From NCBI GenBank assembly GCA_017512885.1, contig JAFWEP010000003.1, forward strand, positions 1 to 64,000: 64,000 nucleotides of DNA. The letters run 5' to 3'. Below the pieces are notes generated by a model, which was given only the letters and a program-made list of their open reading frames with translations, was not told the origin of the DNA and ran no database searches. The DNA is from Erysipelotrichaceae bacterium (GTDB lineage Bacteria > Bacillota_I > Bacilli_A > Erysipelotrichales > Erysipelotrichaceae). This document shows positions 32,844 to 42,316 of the stretch, piece after piece. The number at the start of each line of letters is the position of its first letter. Positions within the stretch are counted from its first letter, which is position 1. A program made the position numbers and the translations under genes.

Positions 32844-33544
32844 CTTCCTTCCTCCTTTCGGGGAAAGAAATGCGCAGCCAGGGCGCAGAGCACGAGCGTC
32901 AGAATGATCACCCGCGTTCCTTCCGAGAGCTGCGGCAGGAAATGTGCCAGCAGGCCGCTGCTCACGAAGGCCAGCAGGATCAGTCCGGCGACGACTTTGT
33001 CTTCCCGGCCCTGAGGGATGATGATCGCCAGAAACATGGCATAGAGAGCGACCGATAAGGCCTGTACGATCCTCTCCGGCAGCAGTGTGCCGCCGATGAT
33101 CCCGCAGACGCTGCCTGTTGCCCAGCAGAGGGCTGCGGTCAGGAAAGCCCCGTAGAAATACATCGGTTCCAGATAGGAAGGCTGGGCGACAGCCAGGGCA
33201 AAGAGCTCATCGGTGATGCCGAAACCGCAGAGCAGACGGTCTTTCAGAGAGGTCTGCGGAGAGAACTTCTGGGAAAAGGAGAAGCTCATCAGCAGGTAGC
33301 GGGCATCGGCGATACAGGTGACTAAGACCGTCTCCAGCAGGGAGGCAGAGGCGCCGATCGCAGAAATGGCCGCATATTCTCCGGCCGAGGCATGGTTGAG
33401 GAAACTGAGCAGGAAACCCTGCGGGGCGGTGATCCCCGCCCTCTTCATGGAGATGCCCAGCGAAAAGGCGACCGCAAAGTAACCGGCTGCGATCGGGATC
33501 CCGTTCTTGCATCCCCGGAGAAACGCACTTCTCTTTTCTGACAT
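32840..33544 (-). CDS. azlC: AzlC family branched-chain amino acid transporter subunit
   Basis: About 234 residues, with seven to eight membrane helices. GCKNGIPIAAGYFAVAFSLG and SFLNHASAGEYAAIS (variant of the F.G.AQ.A region) and DARYLLMSFSFSQKF identify AzlC. The start at 33544 has GGAG five bases upstream; the longer ORF to 33736 is the shadow of the ggt gene. With AzlD it exports branched-chain amino acids. Confidence 0.9.
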   Translation of the reverse strand: MSEKRSAFLRGCKNGIPIAAGYFAVAFSLGISMKRAGITAPQGFLLSFLNHASAGEYAAISAIGASASLLETVLVTCIADARYLLMSFSFSQKFSPQTSLKDRLLCGFGITDELFALAVAQPSYLEPMYFYGAFLTAALCWATGSVCGIIGGTLLPERIVQALSVALYAMFLAIIIPQGREDKVVAGLILLAFVSSGLLAHFLPQLSEGTRVIILTLVLCALAAHFFPRKEEGR

Positions 33545-33559
33545 ATACTCTCCAAAAAA

Positions 33560-33577
33560 GAGGCTCCAGAGAGCCTC
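33560..33577 (-). terminator. Terminator after the opp-ggt operon
   Basis: GAGGCTC and GAGCCTC pair around CAGA, with TTTTTTGG on the minus strand. It lies two bases beyond the ggt stop codon and ends that transcript before azlC. Confidence 0.8.
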
Positions 33578-33578
33578 C

Positions 33579-35192
33579 TTAGAAACAGGCGATATTGGAA
33601 TCGGTCCTGGATTCGGTGCCTCCGACCAGGACTCCGTTGTCCAGCCGGATGATGCACTGACCTCTGCCGAAGGACAGACCGGTATTCTCGATCGATACCT
33701 CGTGTCCCCTGGCGACCAGCTGCTGGAGGATGGCATTGTTGAAGGAAGGTTCGACCACGAACTTCTTTCCGCTCATCCACTGCCAGCGCGGGGCATCCAG
33801 AGCCATCTGCGGATTGAGATGGAAGTCGATCATATTCATCGCGACCTGCAGGTGTCCCTGCGGCTGCATGTAGCCGCCCATGACTCCTAACGGACCGACC
33901 GCCTTGCTGTCCTTGGTCAGGAAGCAGGGAATGATCGTATGGTAGGACTTCTTGTGCGGAGCCAGACTGTTGGCTTCCGCCGGATCCAGCGAGAAGTCCG
34001 CGCCGCGGTTCTGCAGCGAGAGACCGTAGCCTTCGACCACGATACCGGAACCGAAGCCCATGTAGTTGGACTGGATGTAGGAGACCATGTTGCCTTCGCC
34101 GTCAGCCGTGCAGAGATAGACGGTACCGCTCTTGGGCGGAGTGACGAAGCCCGGCAGAGCTGCGTTCTCTTTGATCTCTGCCGCACGCATCTTTCCGTAT
34201 TCCGGCGTCAGGAAGTCATGGTAGTCCAGTTCCATCATACGCGGATCGGTGACATAGTGCTTGGCATCGGCGAAAGCCATCTTGATGGCTTCCCACTGAT
34301 GGTGGTAGGTATCGGTGGATTCGTTATGCGTGAATTCGAAGTTCTTCAGGATATTGAGCGCCATCAGCGCAACGATGCCCTGACCGTTCGGCGGGATCTC
34401 CCAGACATCATAGCCGCGGTAATTGACTCCGATCGGTTCGACCCACTGGGATTCGTATTCCGCCAGATCTTCGAGGCAGAAGTAGCCGCCGTCGCGCTGT
34501 GACTGTCTGACCAGCTGCTCAGCGATCTCGCCCTTGTAGAAGGCATCCGCATCCGTCTCTGCGATGAGCCGCAGGGTCTTTGCGTGATCGGGCAGACGGA
34601 CCATCTCCCCGAAATGGTAGGGTTCCCCGTTCTTGGTGAAGACCCGGAACCATTCATCGAATTCCGGTTTTCCGTCAAAGAGCTCATGGAAACGCTTGGT
34701 GGCTCTTTCCCACATTCTTCCCAGCAAGGGAGAGATCGGGTAGCCCTCTTCCGCATAGCGGATGGCCGGAGCCAGATCTTCCGCCAGGGAGAGCTTGCCG
34801 AAACGCTTGACCAGCGTCGGCCAGGACTTGACGGCACCCGGCACCATGACCGGCGTCCAGCCGTGGACCGGCATCTTGCCGTCCTCCGTTTTGGCTTTGA
34901 CATCTTCAAGCGAGATATTCTTCGGCGAATAGCCGGAAGAGTTCAGACCGTAAAGCTTGTCCTTGACCCAGACCAGGGCAAAGGAATCGGAACCCAGACC
35001 GTTGGCAGTCGGTTCCACGACCGTCAGGGCTGCTGCTGTCGCTACGGCCGCATCGATCGCATTGCCGCCCTTGCGCAGGACTTCCAGACCTGCAGCCGAA
35101 GCGAGGTTGGAACCGGTCGCGACCATGCCGTTGCGGGCAGTGATGCAGTAACGGTTGCTGGCGTAAGGCTGATAGGTATTGTCGAATTCCAT
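33579..35192 (-). CDS. ggt: Gamma-glutamyltransferase family protein (cytoplasmic)
   Basis: The protein is 537 residues with no signal peptide. The GGT fold is clear: GMVATGSNLASAAGLEVLRKGGNAIDAAVA, VPGAVKSW and a self-processing site at PPKSGTVYLCTAD, where Thr357 would be the N-terminal nucleophile. The C-terminal part has a GVMGGYMQPQGHLQV motif. It would hydrolyse gamma-glutamyl bonds of imported peptides or glutathione. It is the last gene after oppBCADF with a two-base gap, which suggests the importer carries gamma-glutamyl peptides (inference). Confidence 0.9.
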   Translation of the reverse strand: MEFDNTYQPYASNRYCITARNGMVATGSNLASAAGLEVLRKGGNAIDAAVATAAALTVVEPTANGLGSDSFALVWVKDKLYGLNSSGYSPKNISLEDVKAKTEDGKMPVHGWTPVMVPGAVKSWPTLVKRFGKLSLAEDLAPAIRYAEEGYPISPLLGRMWERATKRFHELFDGKPEFDEWFRVFTKNGEPYHFGEMVRLPDHAKTLRLIAETDADAFYKGEIAEQLVRQSQRDGGYFCLEDLAEYESQWVEPIGVNYRGYDVWEIPPNGQGIVALMALNILKNFEFTHNESTDTYHHQWEAIKMAFADAKHYVTDPRMMELDYHDFLTPEYGKMRAAEIKENAALPGFVTPPKSGTVYLCTADGEGNMVSYIQSNYMGFGSGIVVEGYGLSLQNRGADFSLDPAEANSLAPHKKSYHTIIPCFLTKDSKAVGPLGVMGGYMQPQGHLQVAMNMIDFHLNPQMALDAPRWQWMSGKKFVVEPSFNNAILQQLVARGHEVSIENTGLSFGRGQCIIRLDNGVLVGGTESRTDSNIACF

Positions 35193-35194
35193 GA

Positions 35195-36910
35195 TCAGTC
35201 CTCCTTATCGTAGAGATGGCAGGCGCAGAAGTGATTCGGTTTGACTTCCCGGTACACCGGGCGTTCTTTCTGACAGATCTCCATGCAGTGCGGGCAGCGG
35301 GTATGGAACGGGCAGCCCTTCGGCGGATCGATCGGGCTCGGGACTTCGCCCTGCAGAACTTCCGTCTCGACCCTTTCATTGCCGATGCGCAGACGCGGAA
35401 CAGCGTCCAACAGCGACTTGGTGTAAGGATGCAGCGGTTCCGCAAAGAGATCCTTGCTGTCAGCCAGTTCACAGGCATGGCCCAGATACATGACCAGTAC
35501 CCGGTCACAGAAATGTTTGACGACACCCAGGTCATGGGTGATGAAGAGATAGGTCAGCCCCTTCTCTTCCTGCAGACGGTTCAGCAGCTGCAGGATCTGA
35601 GCCTGGACGGAAACGTCCAGCGCCGAGACCGCTTCATCCAGCACGATGAAGCTGGGGTCGAGAGCGATGGCCCGGGCGATGCCGGCACGCTGTTTCATAC
35701 CGCCGGAGAGGGAATGCGGATAGGAGTAGTAATGTTCGTCCTTCAGGTCGACCTGGTTCAGCAGCTGCAGAGCTTTCTGACGGCGGACCGTTTTGGACAT
35801 GCTGGTGTGGATCTCGAAGACTTCTTCGATCGCCTTGCCGATCGATTCGCGGGGATCCAGCGAAGCAGCCGGGTCCTGGAAGACCATCTGCAGGTCCGGA
35901 CGGATCGAACGCATCTCTTCCGCAGTCAGCTTGGCCAGGTTGATGCCGGTCTCATAGTTGCGGTCCAGTTTTGCCTGATATTCCGGATCAAGCGTCAGTT
36001 CGGTGATCGGCAGGATATCCTTGCCGTGGTATTTGTCGAAGGCTTCCTGACAGTAGCCCATTTCGATCTCGTGATGACGGGCGATCTCTTTTTCCAGTTC
36101 TGCGAGCTTCGGTTCCAGAGCCTTGTTGTCAGTCAGGAGCTTGTCCTTGTTGAGGGAGGCCACGCGGGACTGGATGCTCTGGAGGTCGGCCAGATGATAC
36201 TGTTCCTCTTCGTTCAGTTCGCCCTTGGCTTTCAGATCAGCGATCCATTCCGCCACGTGTTCGATCTGATCGATGGTAACGGCATTCGCATCATACTGAT
36301 CCTTCAGTTTCTGATAGCTCAGCAGCGTATCGTGGGCGGCCTTGACTTCGTCTTCTGCCTTGTTGAAGAGGTCGACGACCTTGTCCAGATCCTTGCAGAG
36401 GATCAGGGAACCGATGGTACGGGAACCTTCCCGCAGCTGACGGGAAGCATCCTTGCGGCATTCCTTGGCCTGCAGTTCCAGTTTCAGGACTTCCCGGCGC
36501 AGTTTGTCATACTGGCGGGCATCCTTGGAGGATCCGTCGGGATCCAGGGACATGGCCTGTTCGTTGAGCTCTGCGGCTTTCTTGCTGATCGTCAGGCTCT
36601 TCTGGTAATACTGAGAAGCCATGTTCTGGTAGGCCTTCAGCTGAGAGATCTCCTTGCGGATATACTTCGGATTCAGTTCCTGAATGGACTTGCCGTGGTA
36701 GACACAGGAGCCGCTGGTCGGTTCATAGAGCTGCAGGATGGTCCGCCCGAGGGTGGACTTGCCGCAGCCGGATTCACCGACGACACCGAACTTTTCGCCC
36801 TTGTAGATCACGAAAGAAACATCTTCGACGGCCTTCAGGTTGACCTTCTTGGACATCGGAAAGTATTTCTTCAGTTTACGCAGTTCCAGCAGTTTCGTCT
36901 TTTCACTCAT
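35195..36910 (-). CDS. Oligopeptide ABC transporter ATP-binding protein (OppF-like) with large helical insertion
   Basis: The protein is 571 residues against about 320 for normal OppF. Walker [15 protein letters not shown] (45-58) is followed at once by an insertion of about 245 residues (about 80-325). The insertion is rich in Lys, Glu, Gln and Leu and predicted to be coiled coil. The Q loop QMVFQDPAASLDP (341-353), signature LSGGMKQR (401-408), Walker B FIVLDEAVSALD and the oligopeptide C-terminal Cys motif GCPFHTRCPHCMEIC follow normally. The core residues are intact, so the ATPase should work. The insertion lies in the lobe near the Q loop, which contacts the permease. It is coupled to oppD by ATGA. 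Confidence 0.9.
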   Translation of the reverse strand: MSEKTKLLELRKLKKYFPMSKKVNLKAVEDVSFVIYKGEKFGVVGESGCGKSTLGRTILQLYEPTSGSCVYHGKSIQELNPKYIRKEISQLKAYQNMASQYYQKSLTISKKAAELNEQAMSLDPDGSSKDARQYDKLRREVLKLELQAKECRKDASRQLREGSRTIGSLILCKDLDKVVDLFNKAEDEVKAAHDTLLSYQKLKDQYDANAVTIDQIEHVAEWIADLKAKGELNEEEQYHLADLQSIQSRVASLNKDKLLTDNKALEPKLAELEKEIARHHEIEMGYCQEAFDKYHGKDILPITELTLDPEYQAKLDRNYETGINLAKLTAEEMRSIRPDLQMVFQDPAASLDPRESIGKAIEEVFEIHTSMSKTVRRQKALQLLNQVDLKDEHYYSYPHSLSGGMKQRAGIARAIALDPSFIVLDEAVSALDVSVQAQILQLLNRLQEEKGLTYLFITHDLGVVKHFCDRVLVMYLGHACELADSKDLFAEPLHPYTKSLLDAVPRLRIGNERVETEVLQGEVPSPIDPPKGCPFHTRCPHCMEICQKERPVYREVKPNHFCACHLYDKED

Positions 36911-37896
36911 GAGGCAGCCTCCTGATCGATAAGATGGCAGGCAGCGAAATGACCGGGTTCGATCTCTTTCAGAGCCGGCGCTTCACTGCGGCAGAGGGCA
37001 CACTCATCCGCATGCGGACAGCGCGGAGAGAAACGGCAGCCCGGAATATCTTCGGTGATATTCGGGAACATGCCGGGGATCGGCTGGATGACGAACTCAT
37101 CTTTGTCGACATCCGGAACAGCATTCATAAGACCGATGGTATACGGGTGTTTGGGGTTCTTGAATATCTGCAGGGTATTTCCTTCCTCGACCTTGCGTCC
37201 GGCATAGAAGACGACCACCCGGTCGGCGATCTCGGCCACGACACCCAGGTCATGGGTGATGAAGAGGATACCGGCATTCATATCCTTCTTCAGTTCGTTC
37301 AGTAAGGTAAGGACCTGCTTCTGGATGGTGACATCCAGAGCGGTCGTCGGTTCATCGGCGATCAGTAAGTCCGGCTGTGCCGAAAGGACCATCGCGATCA
37401 GCACACGCTGACGCAGGCCTCCGGAGAGCTGGAAGGGATACTGCTTGAGACGATCGGCCGGATTGGCGATACCGACTTTGGTGAGATATTCAACAGCCAT
37501 CTTATCTGCTGTCGCTTTATTGACACCCCGGTGCAGCATCAGATTTTCCCGTAACTGATAACCGATCGTTAAAAGGGGATTCAGGGCGGTCATGGGCTCC
37601 TGAAAGATCATGCCCATTTTCGAGCCACGGTATTTGCGGATCTCTTTTTCGGAAAGACCGGCGATCTCATCGCCGTCAAGCTTGATCGAACCTTTTGTGA
37701 TCCGACCGTTCTTGGGCAAGAGACCCATTACGCAAAGTGTCGTGACGGACTTGCCGCAGCCGGATTCACCGACGATACAGACGGTCTCGTTCCGGTCTAC
37801 GGAGAAAGAAATGTCATGCAGGACTTCGTATTCCTTCTTCTGGATCTTGAAGACGGCATGCAGGTTCTGTACATCCAGTACTCTTTCTTTTTCCAT
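36907..37896 (-). CDS. Oligopeptide ABC transporter ATP-binding protein (OppD-like)
   Basis: The protein is 329 residues of normal length. Walker [17 protein letters not shown] loop [12 protein letters not shown], signature LSGGLRQR, Walker [13 protein letters not shown] and switch [13 protein letters not shown] are present. The C-terminal [17 protein letters not shown] Cys motif is typical of Opp/Dpp ATPases. It pairs with the enlarged OppF. Confidence 0.95.
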   Translation of the reverse strand: MEKERVLDVQNLHAVFKIQKKEYEVLHDISFSVDRNETVCIVGESGCGKSVTTLCVMGLLPKNGRITKGSIKLDGDEIAGLSEKEIRKYRGSKMGMIFQEPMTALNPLLTIGYQLRENLMLHRGVNKATADKMAVEYLTKVGIANPADRLKQYPFQLSGGLRQRVLIAMVLSAQPDLLIADEPTTALDVTIQKQVLTLLNELKKDMNAGILFITHDLGVVAEIADRVVVFYAGRKVEEGNTLQIFKNPKHPYTIGLMNAVPDVDKDEFVIQPIPGMFPNITEDIPGCRFSPRCPHADECALCRSEAPALKEIEPGHFAACHLIDQEAAS

Positions 37897-37950
37897 CCTG
37901 ATCCCCTTTCTATACGATCAATTTTCTAATACTTCAGGAAAAACTTCAGC

Positions 37951-39552
37951 TTACTTCACGAGGGTGAAGTCATTGAGGTAGAACTGTCCGCCCTTGTCGA
38001 GGTTGACGTTGCCGAACTTGGCGGAGTTGTAGCAGAAGCGTGCGTTGTCAGAGTAGAGCGGGGTAACGATCGCGTCGCCCTGGATCATCTTGACAGCGTT
38101 CAGCATGTGTTCCTGTCTCTCTTCCAGGACAGTCGTACGTGCGCTGGCTTCGACTTCAGCATCGAATTCGGCGTTGTTGTACTTCAGACGGACACCGTTC
38201 TTCGTGGAGAAGTTCGGTTCCAGCATCTGCTGACCGTCACCGGTAACGTTGGACCAGGACAGGATACCGAAGTCATAGTAGTCATCCTTCTTCATATCAT
38301 CGAGGAAGGTGCCCCATTCTTCGGAGATGATATTGACCGTGATGCCGGCCTTGGCCAGTTCGCCCTTAACATAGGCAGCAACGGTCTGGTGCCATTCACG
38401 GGTGCTTACCAGCATGGTGATCTCCGTGCCGGTCCAGCCCTTCGCCTCGACCGTAGCCTTGGCATTCTCGAGGTTCGGTGCGATGTAAGCTTCATCCATG
38501 GCCGGAGTGTAGCCGACGAGGGTCGGGCCGACGATGGATTTGACATGCGTAGCGTGGATGCCCATCATGTTTTCGGTGTAGAATTCGAGGTCTACTGCTT
38601 CGATCAGCATCTTACGGAATTCCGGATCAGCCATGATATCGTTCTTGGCGGTATCGCTGGAACGGTAAGCCAGATAGAAGATCGCGGAAGACGGAGTGGA
38701 AACAGCAGTATAGCCTTCGATGGAGTTGGCTTCGTCGAAGGAGTCAGCCAGCAGGGTCGGGATGAAGTCGCCTTCACCGGTCTTCAGACGGGCGATCGCG
38801 GTGGTCTCATCCGGTACGACGTCAACATTGACGGTCTTGACTTCCGGAGCGCCTTCCCAGTAGTTTTCGTTGGCTTCCAGCTTGTAGTTGGAACCCGCAA
38901 CAGCGGAAACGAACTTGTAGGGACCGGTGCCGGCGCCAGCCGGGTTGACCATCAGATCCTGGGTCTTATCCAGTTCCGGATTGACGATGCAGCCGTTGGT
39001 GTGCGCAAGCTTTGCGACCAGAACGCCGTCAACGTAAGCCAGGTGCAGGACGATGGTGTTGTCATCCGGGCACTCATAGCTCTCGATGGATTCGACGATG
39101 GACGGACGCTGGGAACCGTAATCGGGATCCTTCAGGCAGTCGATCATGTAGCCGACAGCAGCGGAAGTGAAGGGCGTGCCGTCATGGAAGGTGACGCCTT
39201 CACGCAGCTTGATGGTAGCGGTCAGGCCGTCTTCGGAGAATTCCGGCAGTTCCGCAGCCAGCAGCGGCTTGTAGTCGGTACCGTCGATGGTACGACGGTA
39301 CAGCGTTTCGAACATCTGGCCGTTTACATAAGTAGACGGAGAGTCGTTGGTCTTCAGCGGGTGCAGACCGATCGGAGACGTCGTCAGCATGACGTTGATG
39401 TTTGCGTCGACTTCAGCAGCCGGAGTTTCGCTGGAAGCCGGGGTCTCACCGGAAGAAGCCGGTGCCGGAGCAGCGGAGGATCCGCTGCCGGAGCATCCTG
39501 CCATAGCCAGGACCATTGCCAGTGCGAGCAGGACAGCGAGTAACTTTTTCAT
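37951..39552 (-). CDS. Oligopeptide ABC transporter substrate-binding lipoprotein (OppA/DppA-like)
   Basis: The protein is 533 residues with lipobox AMAGC near residue 20 and a Ser/Ala/Pro linker. The SBP_bac_5 fold is shown by INVMLTTSPIGLHPLKTND, TIKLREGVTFHDGTPFTSAAV and GTGPYKFVSAVAGSNYKLEANENYW. It captures peptides outside the cell. The order oppB-oppC-oppA-oppD-oppF puts the binding protein in the middle of the operon. Confidence 0.93.
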   Translation of the reverse strand: MKKLLAVLLALAMVLAMAGCSGSGSSAAPAPASSGETPASSETPAAEVDANINVMLTTSPIGLHPLKTNDSPSTYVNGQMFETLYRRTIDGTDYKPLLAAELPEFSEDGLTATIKLREGVTFHDGTPFTSAAVGYMIDCLKDPDYGSQRPSIVESIESYECPDDNTIVLHLAYVDGVLVAKLAHTNGCIVNPELDKTQDLMVNPAGAGTGPYKFVSAVAGSNYKLEANENYWEGAPEVKTVNVDVVPDETTAIARLKTGEGDFIPTLLADSFDEANSIEGYTAVSTPSSAIFYLAYRSSDTAKNDIMADPEFRKMLIEAVDLEFYTENMMGIHATHVKSIVGPTLVGYTPAMDEAYIAPNLENAKATVEAKGWTGTEITMLVSTREWHQTVAAYVKGELAKAGITVNIISEEWGTFLDDMKKDDYYDFGILSWSNVTGDGQQMLEPNFSTKNGVRLKYNNAEFDAEVEASARTTVLEERQEHMLNAVKMIQGDAIVTPLYSDNARFCYNSAKFGNVNLDKGGQFYLNDFTLVK

Positions 39553-39609
39553 TGCAGATATCCTTTCCTTTCTTTTCTATGCTTAACTCTCGGATACAAG
39601 AGATAAAGC

Positions 39610-40482
39610 CTAATCCTTTAAGTTCGGGTCGAGGATGTCGCGCAGCTTATCCCCGAGGATGTTGAAGCAGATGACGGTGATGATGATCGCGATACCGGGA
39701 ATGATGATCAGCGACGGAGCCTTGTACATCTGGGTCTTCGCCGAAGAGATCATGCCGCCCCATTCCGCCTGCGGGACCGGAACACCGACACCGAGGTAGG
39801 ACAGGGTCGCGATGGAGAGGATCGAACCGGCGATACGCATCGTCGCGATGACGATGATCGTCGGCAGGGCATTGACCAGGATGTGCTTCAGGATGATCCA
39901 GTGGTCCTTGGCGCCCAGGGAACGGATGGCAGTGATGTATTCTTCCTGTTTGATCTGCAGCACCCGGCCGCGGATCATACGGGCAAAGGAAGGGATCGCC
40001 CAGATACTGATGGCGATGGTCGCGTTGCGGACGCTGACGCCCAGCATGGCAACGATCAGCAGTGCAAGCAGGACGCCCGGGAAGGTAAAGAGGATGTCCA
40101 TGAAACGCATGATGATGTTGTCAAGCTTCTTATAGTAACCGGCCAGCAGACCGAAGAAGGTACCGAAGACGAGACCGATGAAGGTCGCCGTGAAACCGAC
40201 GGTCAGCGAGACCTGTCCGCCGTGCAGCAGCCGTGACCAGACATCACGGCCCAGTTCATCCGTGCCCAGCCAGTGAGCGGGATCATACTTGGGGTTGGCG
40301 CTGTCCCAGAAACCCGGGAGCAGACGGATCGCGACGTTATTCTCGTTGGGATCGCAGGCTGCGAACTTATCGGCAAAAATGATCAGGATGAATTCCGCGA
40401 TCAGGATGAAGAAGCAGATGGTGGCAAGCTTGTTTCTGAACAGCTTCTGGAAGGCTGTACGAATGGGGCTCTCTCTTTTCAT
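39610..40482 (-). CDS. Oligopeptide ABC transporter permease (OppC-like)
   Basis: The protein is 290 residues, with about six membrane helices. It has HWLGTDELGRDVWSRLLHGG, the hallmark of OppC/DppC N-terminal loops, and an EAA loop at EEYITAIRSLGAKDHWIILKHI. It forms the channel with OppB. Confidence 0.95.
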   Translation of the reverse strand: MKRESPIRTAFQKLFRNKLATICFFILIAEFILIIFADKFAACDPNENNVAIRLLPGFWDSANPKYDPAHWLGTDELGRDVWSRLLHGGQVSLTVGFTATFIGLVFGTFFGLLAGYYKKLDNIIMRFMDILFTFPGVLLALLIVAMLGVSVRNATIAISIWAIPSFARMIRGRVLQIKQEEYITAIRSLGAKDHWIILKHILVNALPTIIVIATMRIAGSILSIATLSYLGVGVPVPQAEWGGMISSAKTQMYKAPSLIIIPGIAIIITVICFNILGDKLRDILDPNLKD

Positions 40483-40493
40483 GTCAGCACCTC

Positions 40494-41435
40494 CTACTCA
40501 TATTTGATACGCGGATCGATGACGACGTAGAGCAGATCCACGATCAGGTTGACGACAACGAAGAGGAAGGCAATGACCAGGACCGTTGACTGTACGGCGT
40601 AGTAGTTACGCTGGTTGATCGCATTGATCAGGTAGGTACCGATACCGTTGACGGCGAAGACCTGTTCGGTAACGATCGAACCGCCTAACAGACCGCCGAA
40701 GCTCGTGCCCATCTGGGTCACGATCGGGATCAGGGCATTGCGCAGGGCATGCAGCCAGACGATCTTGCCGCCGGAAAGACCTTTGGAACGGGCCGTCCGG
40801 ATATAGTCTGACTGTAAGACGTCCAGCATGCTGGAACGGCCGATCCGGGTGAAACTGGATGCGACCTGCATGCCTAAGGAAAGAGCCGGCAGGAAGGCCT
40901 GTCGGAATCCTTTTGCAGTCCAGAAGAAAGAGTCCATACCGCCGGTCGGGAACCAGCCCAGCTGTACGCAGAAGTAAATGATCAGGATCGAACCCAGCCA
41001 GAAGTTCGGGATCGAGATACCGCCTAAGGACAGGGTCGTCAGCAGGTTGTCGATCCAGGAATCCTTATAGATCGCCGCGATGATGCCTAACGGGATACCG
41101 ATGATGCATGCCATCAGCATGGCCGCCGTCGCCAGGTTCAGGGTATTCGGCAGACGGACAGCCAGTTCCTCCAGGATCGGCTGACGGGTGATCAGGGATG
41201 TTCCCAGATCGCCATGAGCCAGGTTCCAGAGGTAAGTCCCGTACTGTACCAGGAAAGGACGGTCCAGACCCAGATACTGCCGCATCAGTTCCACTTCTTC
41301 GACGGTCGCGCTTGGGCCGGCAGCGATCTCTGCAGGATCGCCCGGGGCAAAGTAAAGGCTGGCGAATACGATGAAGGTCATTCCCAATAACAGGAAGAAC
41401 ATCATCACCAGTCGTTTTGCGAGATATTTCTTCAT
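40494..41435 (-). CDS. Oligopeptide ABC transporter permease (OppB-like)
   Basis: The protein is 313 residues with six membrane helices. FYF-type start (FASLYFAPGDPAEIAAGP), LGLDRPFLVQYGTYL and the EAA loop QSDYIRTARSKGLSGGKI match OppB/DppB. First gene of the operon, about 40 bases after a strong promoter. Confidence 0.95.
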   Translation of the reverse strand: MKKYLAKRLVMMFFLLLGMTFIVFASLYFAPGDPAEIAAGPSATVEEVELMRQYLGLDRPFLVQYGTYLWNLAHGDLGTSLITRQPILEELAVRLPNTLNLATAAMLMACIIGIPLGIIAAIYKDSWIDNLLTTLSLGGISIPNFWLGSILIIYFCVQLGWFPTGGMDSFFWTAKGFRQAFLPALSLGMQVASSFTRIGRSSMLDVLQSDYIRTARSKGLSGGKIVWLHALRNALIPIVTQMGTSFGGLLGGSIVTEQVFAVNGIGTYLINAINQRNYYAVQSTVLVIAFLFVVVNLIVDLLYVVIDPRIKYE

Positions 41436-41458
41436 ACGCCTCTCCTGTTCCCTACGCA

Positions 41459-41504
41459 GTCTATGCGATAGACAAATTGTACCTGTTTACATCGTTGTTT
41501 TCAA
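41459..41504 (-). promoter_or_regulatory. opp operon promoter with downstream inverted repeat
   Basis: On the minus strand, TTGAAA (41499-41504), 17 bases, TACAAT (41476-41481). Directly downstream, GTCTAT and ATAGAC (41459-41473) form a 6-3-6 inverted repeat around the start site, a likely operator for an unidentified repressor. Confidence 0.65.
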
Positions 41505-41552
41505 GTATTGACGGAATTCTGGGATTATTCTTTCATGTGAATGTAAGAACTT

Positions 41553-42278
41553 TCATTCACCGTGCTCTTTCAGGAAGCTGACCATGTTTTCGGCTGCTTT
41601 CCGGCGGTCTTCCCCAACGAAACGGTGACCTCCCTGCGGGAAGGGGATGAGCTCCGCCTGAAAGAAATTTTCTTTCGCTTTCAGTGAAGAGGCGAACGGT
41701 ACGATCGCATCTTCTTCCCCGTGCTGGATCAGCAGCGGACCCTTGTAGGAATACATCTCTTCTTCGGTAATGGTCTTAAGATCCCGGAAGTAGATCTCCC
41801 CCAGTTTCATCTGCGGCAGCTCCTGCAGTTTCTGCCGGAACCCCGCTTCGTCCTTCTGACACTCTGTGACCAGCGAGAAAGCCGGACAGTTCAGGAAGAG
41901 TGCATCTGCCTGCAGCTCTTCGGCTGCCAGGGCTGCGACCAGTCCGCCCTGCGAACTGCCGCCCAGGAAGAGCTTCCCCTCCTCCGCCCAGGGCAGTCTC
42001 TTTAAGACTTCGCTCAGACAGCGCAGGTCATTCCATTCCGTACAGACGCTCATCTTTTCGGTCTTCCCGCCGGAACGGTCTCCGGGATGGCCGCCGCGGA
42101 AGTCAAAGGATACGAAAAGGTATCCCGCTTCAGCCAGTACCTCTTCATAAATGTCTCCCGACAGATAGTCGGAACCAAACCCGTGGCACCAGATAAAGAG
42201 CGGATGTTTCTTTTCGTCCTCCGGACGGCTGATCCGACAGAAATAGCCGCCGAACTTTCCCTTTCCGATCTTCCGCAT
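41553..42278 (-). CDS. Alpha/beta hydrolase, esterase-like
   Basis: The protein is 241 residues without signal peptide. FIWCHGFGSD carries the oxyanion-loop HG, FLGGSSQGGLVAA the nucleophile elbow (G-S-S-Q-G), LLIQHGEEDAIVP the acid Asp and QGGHRFVGE the catalytic His. This arrangement matches cinnamoyl/feruloyl-esterase-like serine hydrolases, but the substrate is not determined by the sequence. AAGGAGG lies three bases before the ATG. Confidence 0.85.
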   Translation of the reverse strand: MRKIGKGKFGGYFCRISRPEDEKKHPLFIWCHGFGSDYLSGDIYEEVLAEAGYLFVSFDFRGGHPGDRSGGKTEKMSVCTEWNDLRCLSEVLKRLPWAEEGKLFLGGSSQGGLVAALAAEELQADALFLNCPAFSLVTECQKDEAGFRQKLQELPQMKLGEIYFRDLKTITEEEMYSYKGPLLIQHGEEDAIVPFASSLKAKENFFQAELIPFPQGGHRFVGEDRRKAAENMVSFLKEHGE

Positions 42279-42294
42279 ATTCCTCCTTAGAAAG

Positions 42295-42316
42295 AAAAAG
42301 CCGAAAACGGCTTTTT
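42295..42316. terminator. Terminator of the downstream esterase gene
   Basis: AAAAAGCCG and CGGCTTTTT pair around AAAA. T runs occur on both strands. It overlaps the stop codon of the 42316-43080 gene and separates it from the alpha/beta hydrolase. Confidence 0.75.
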
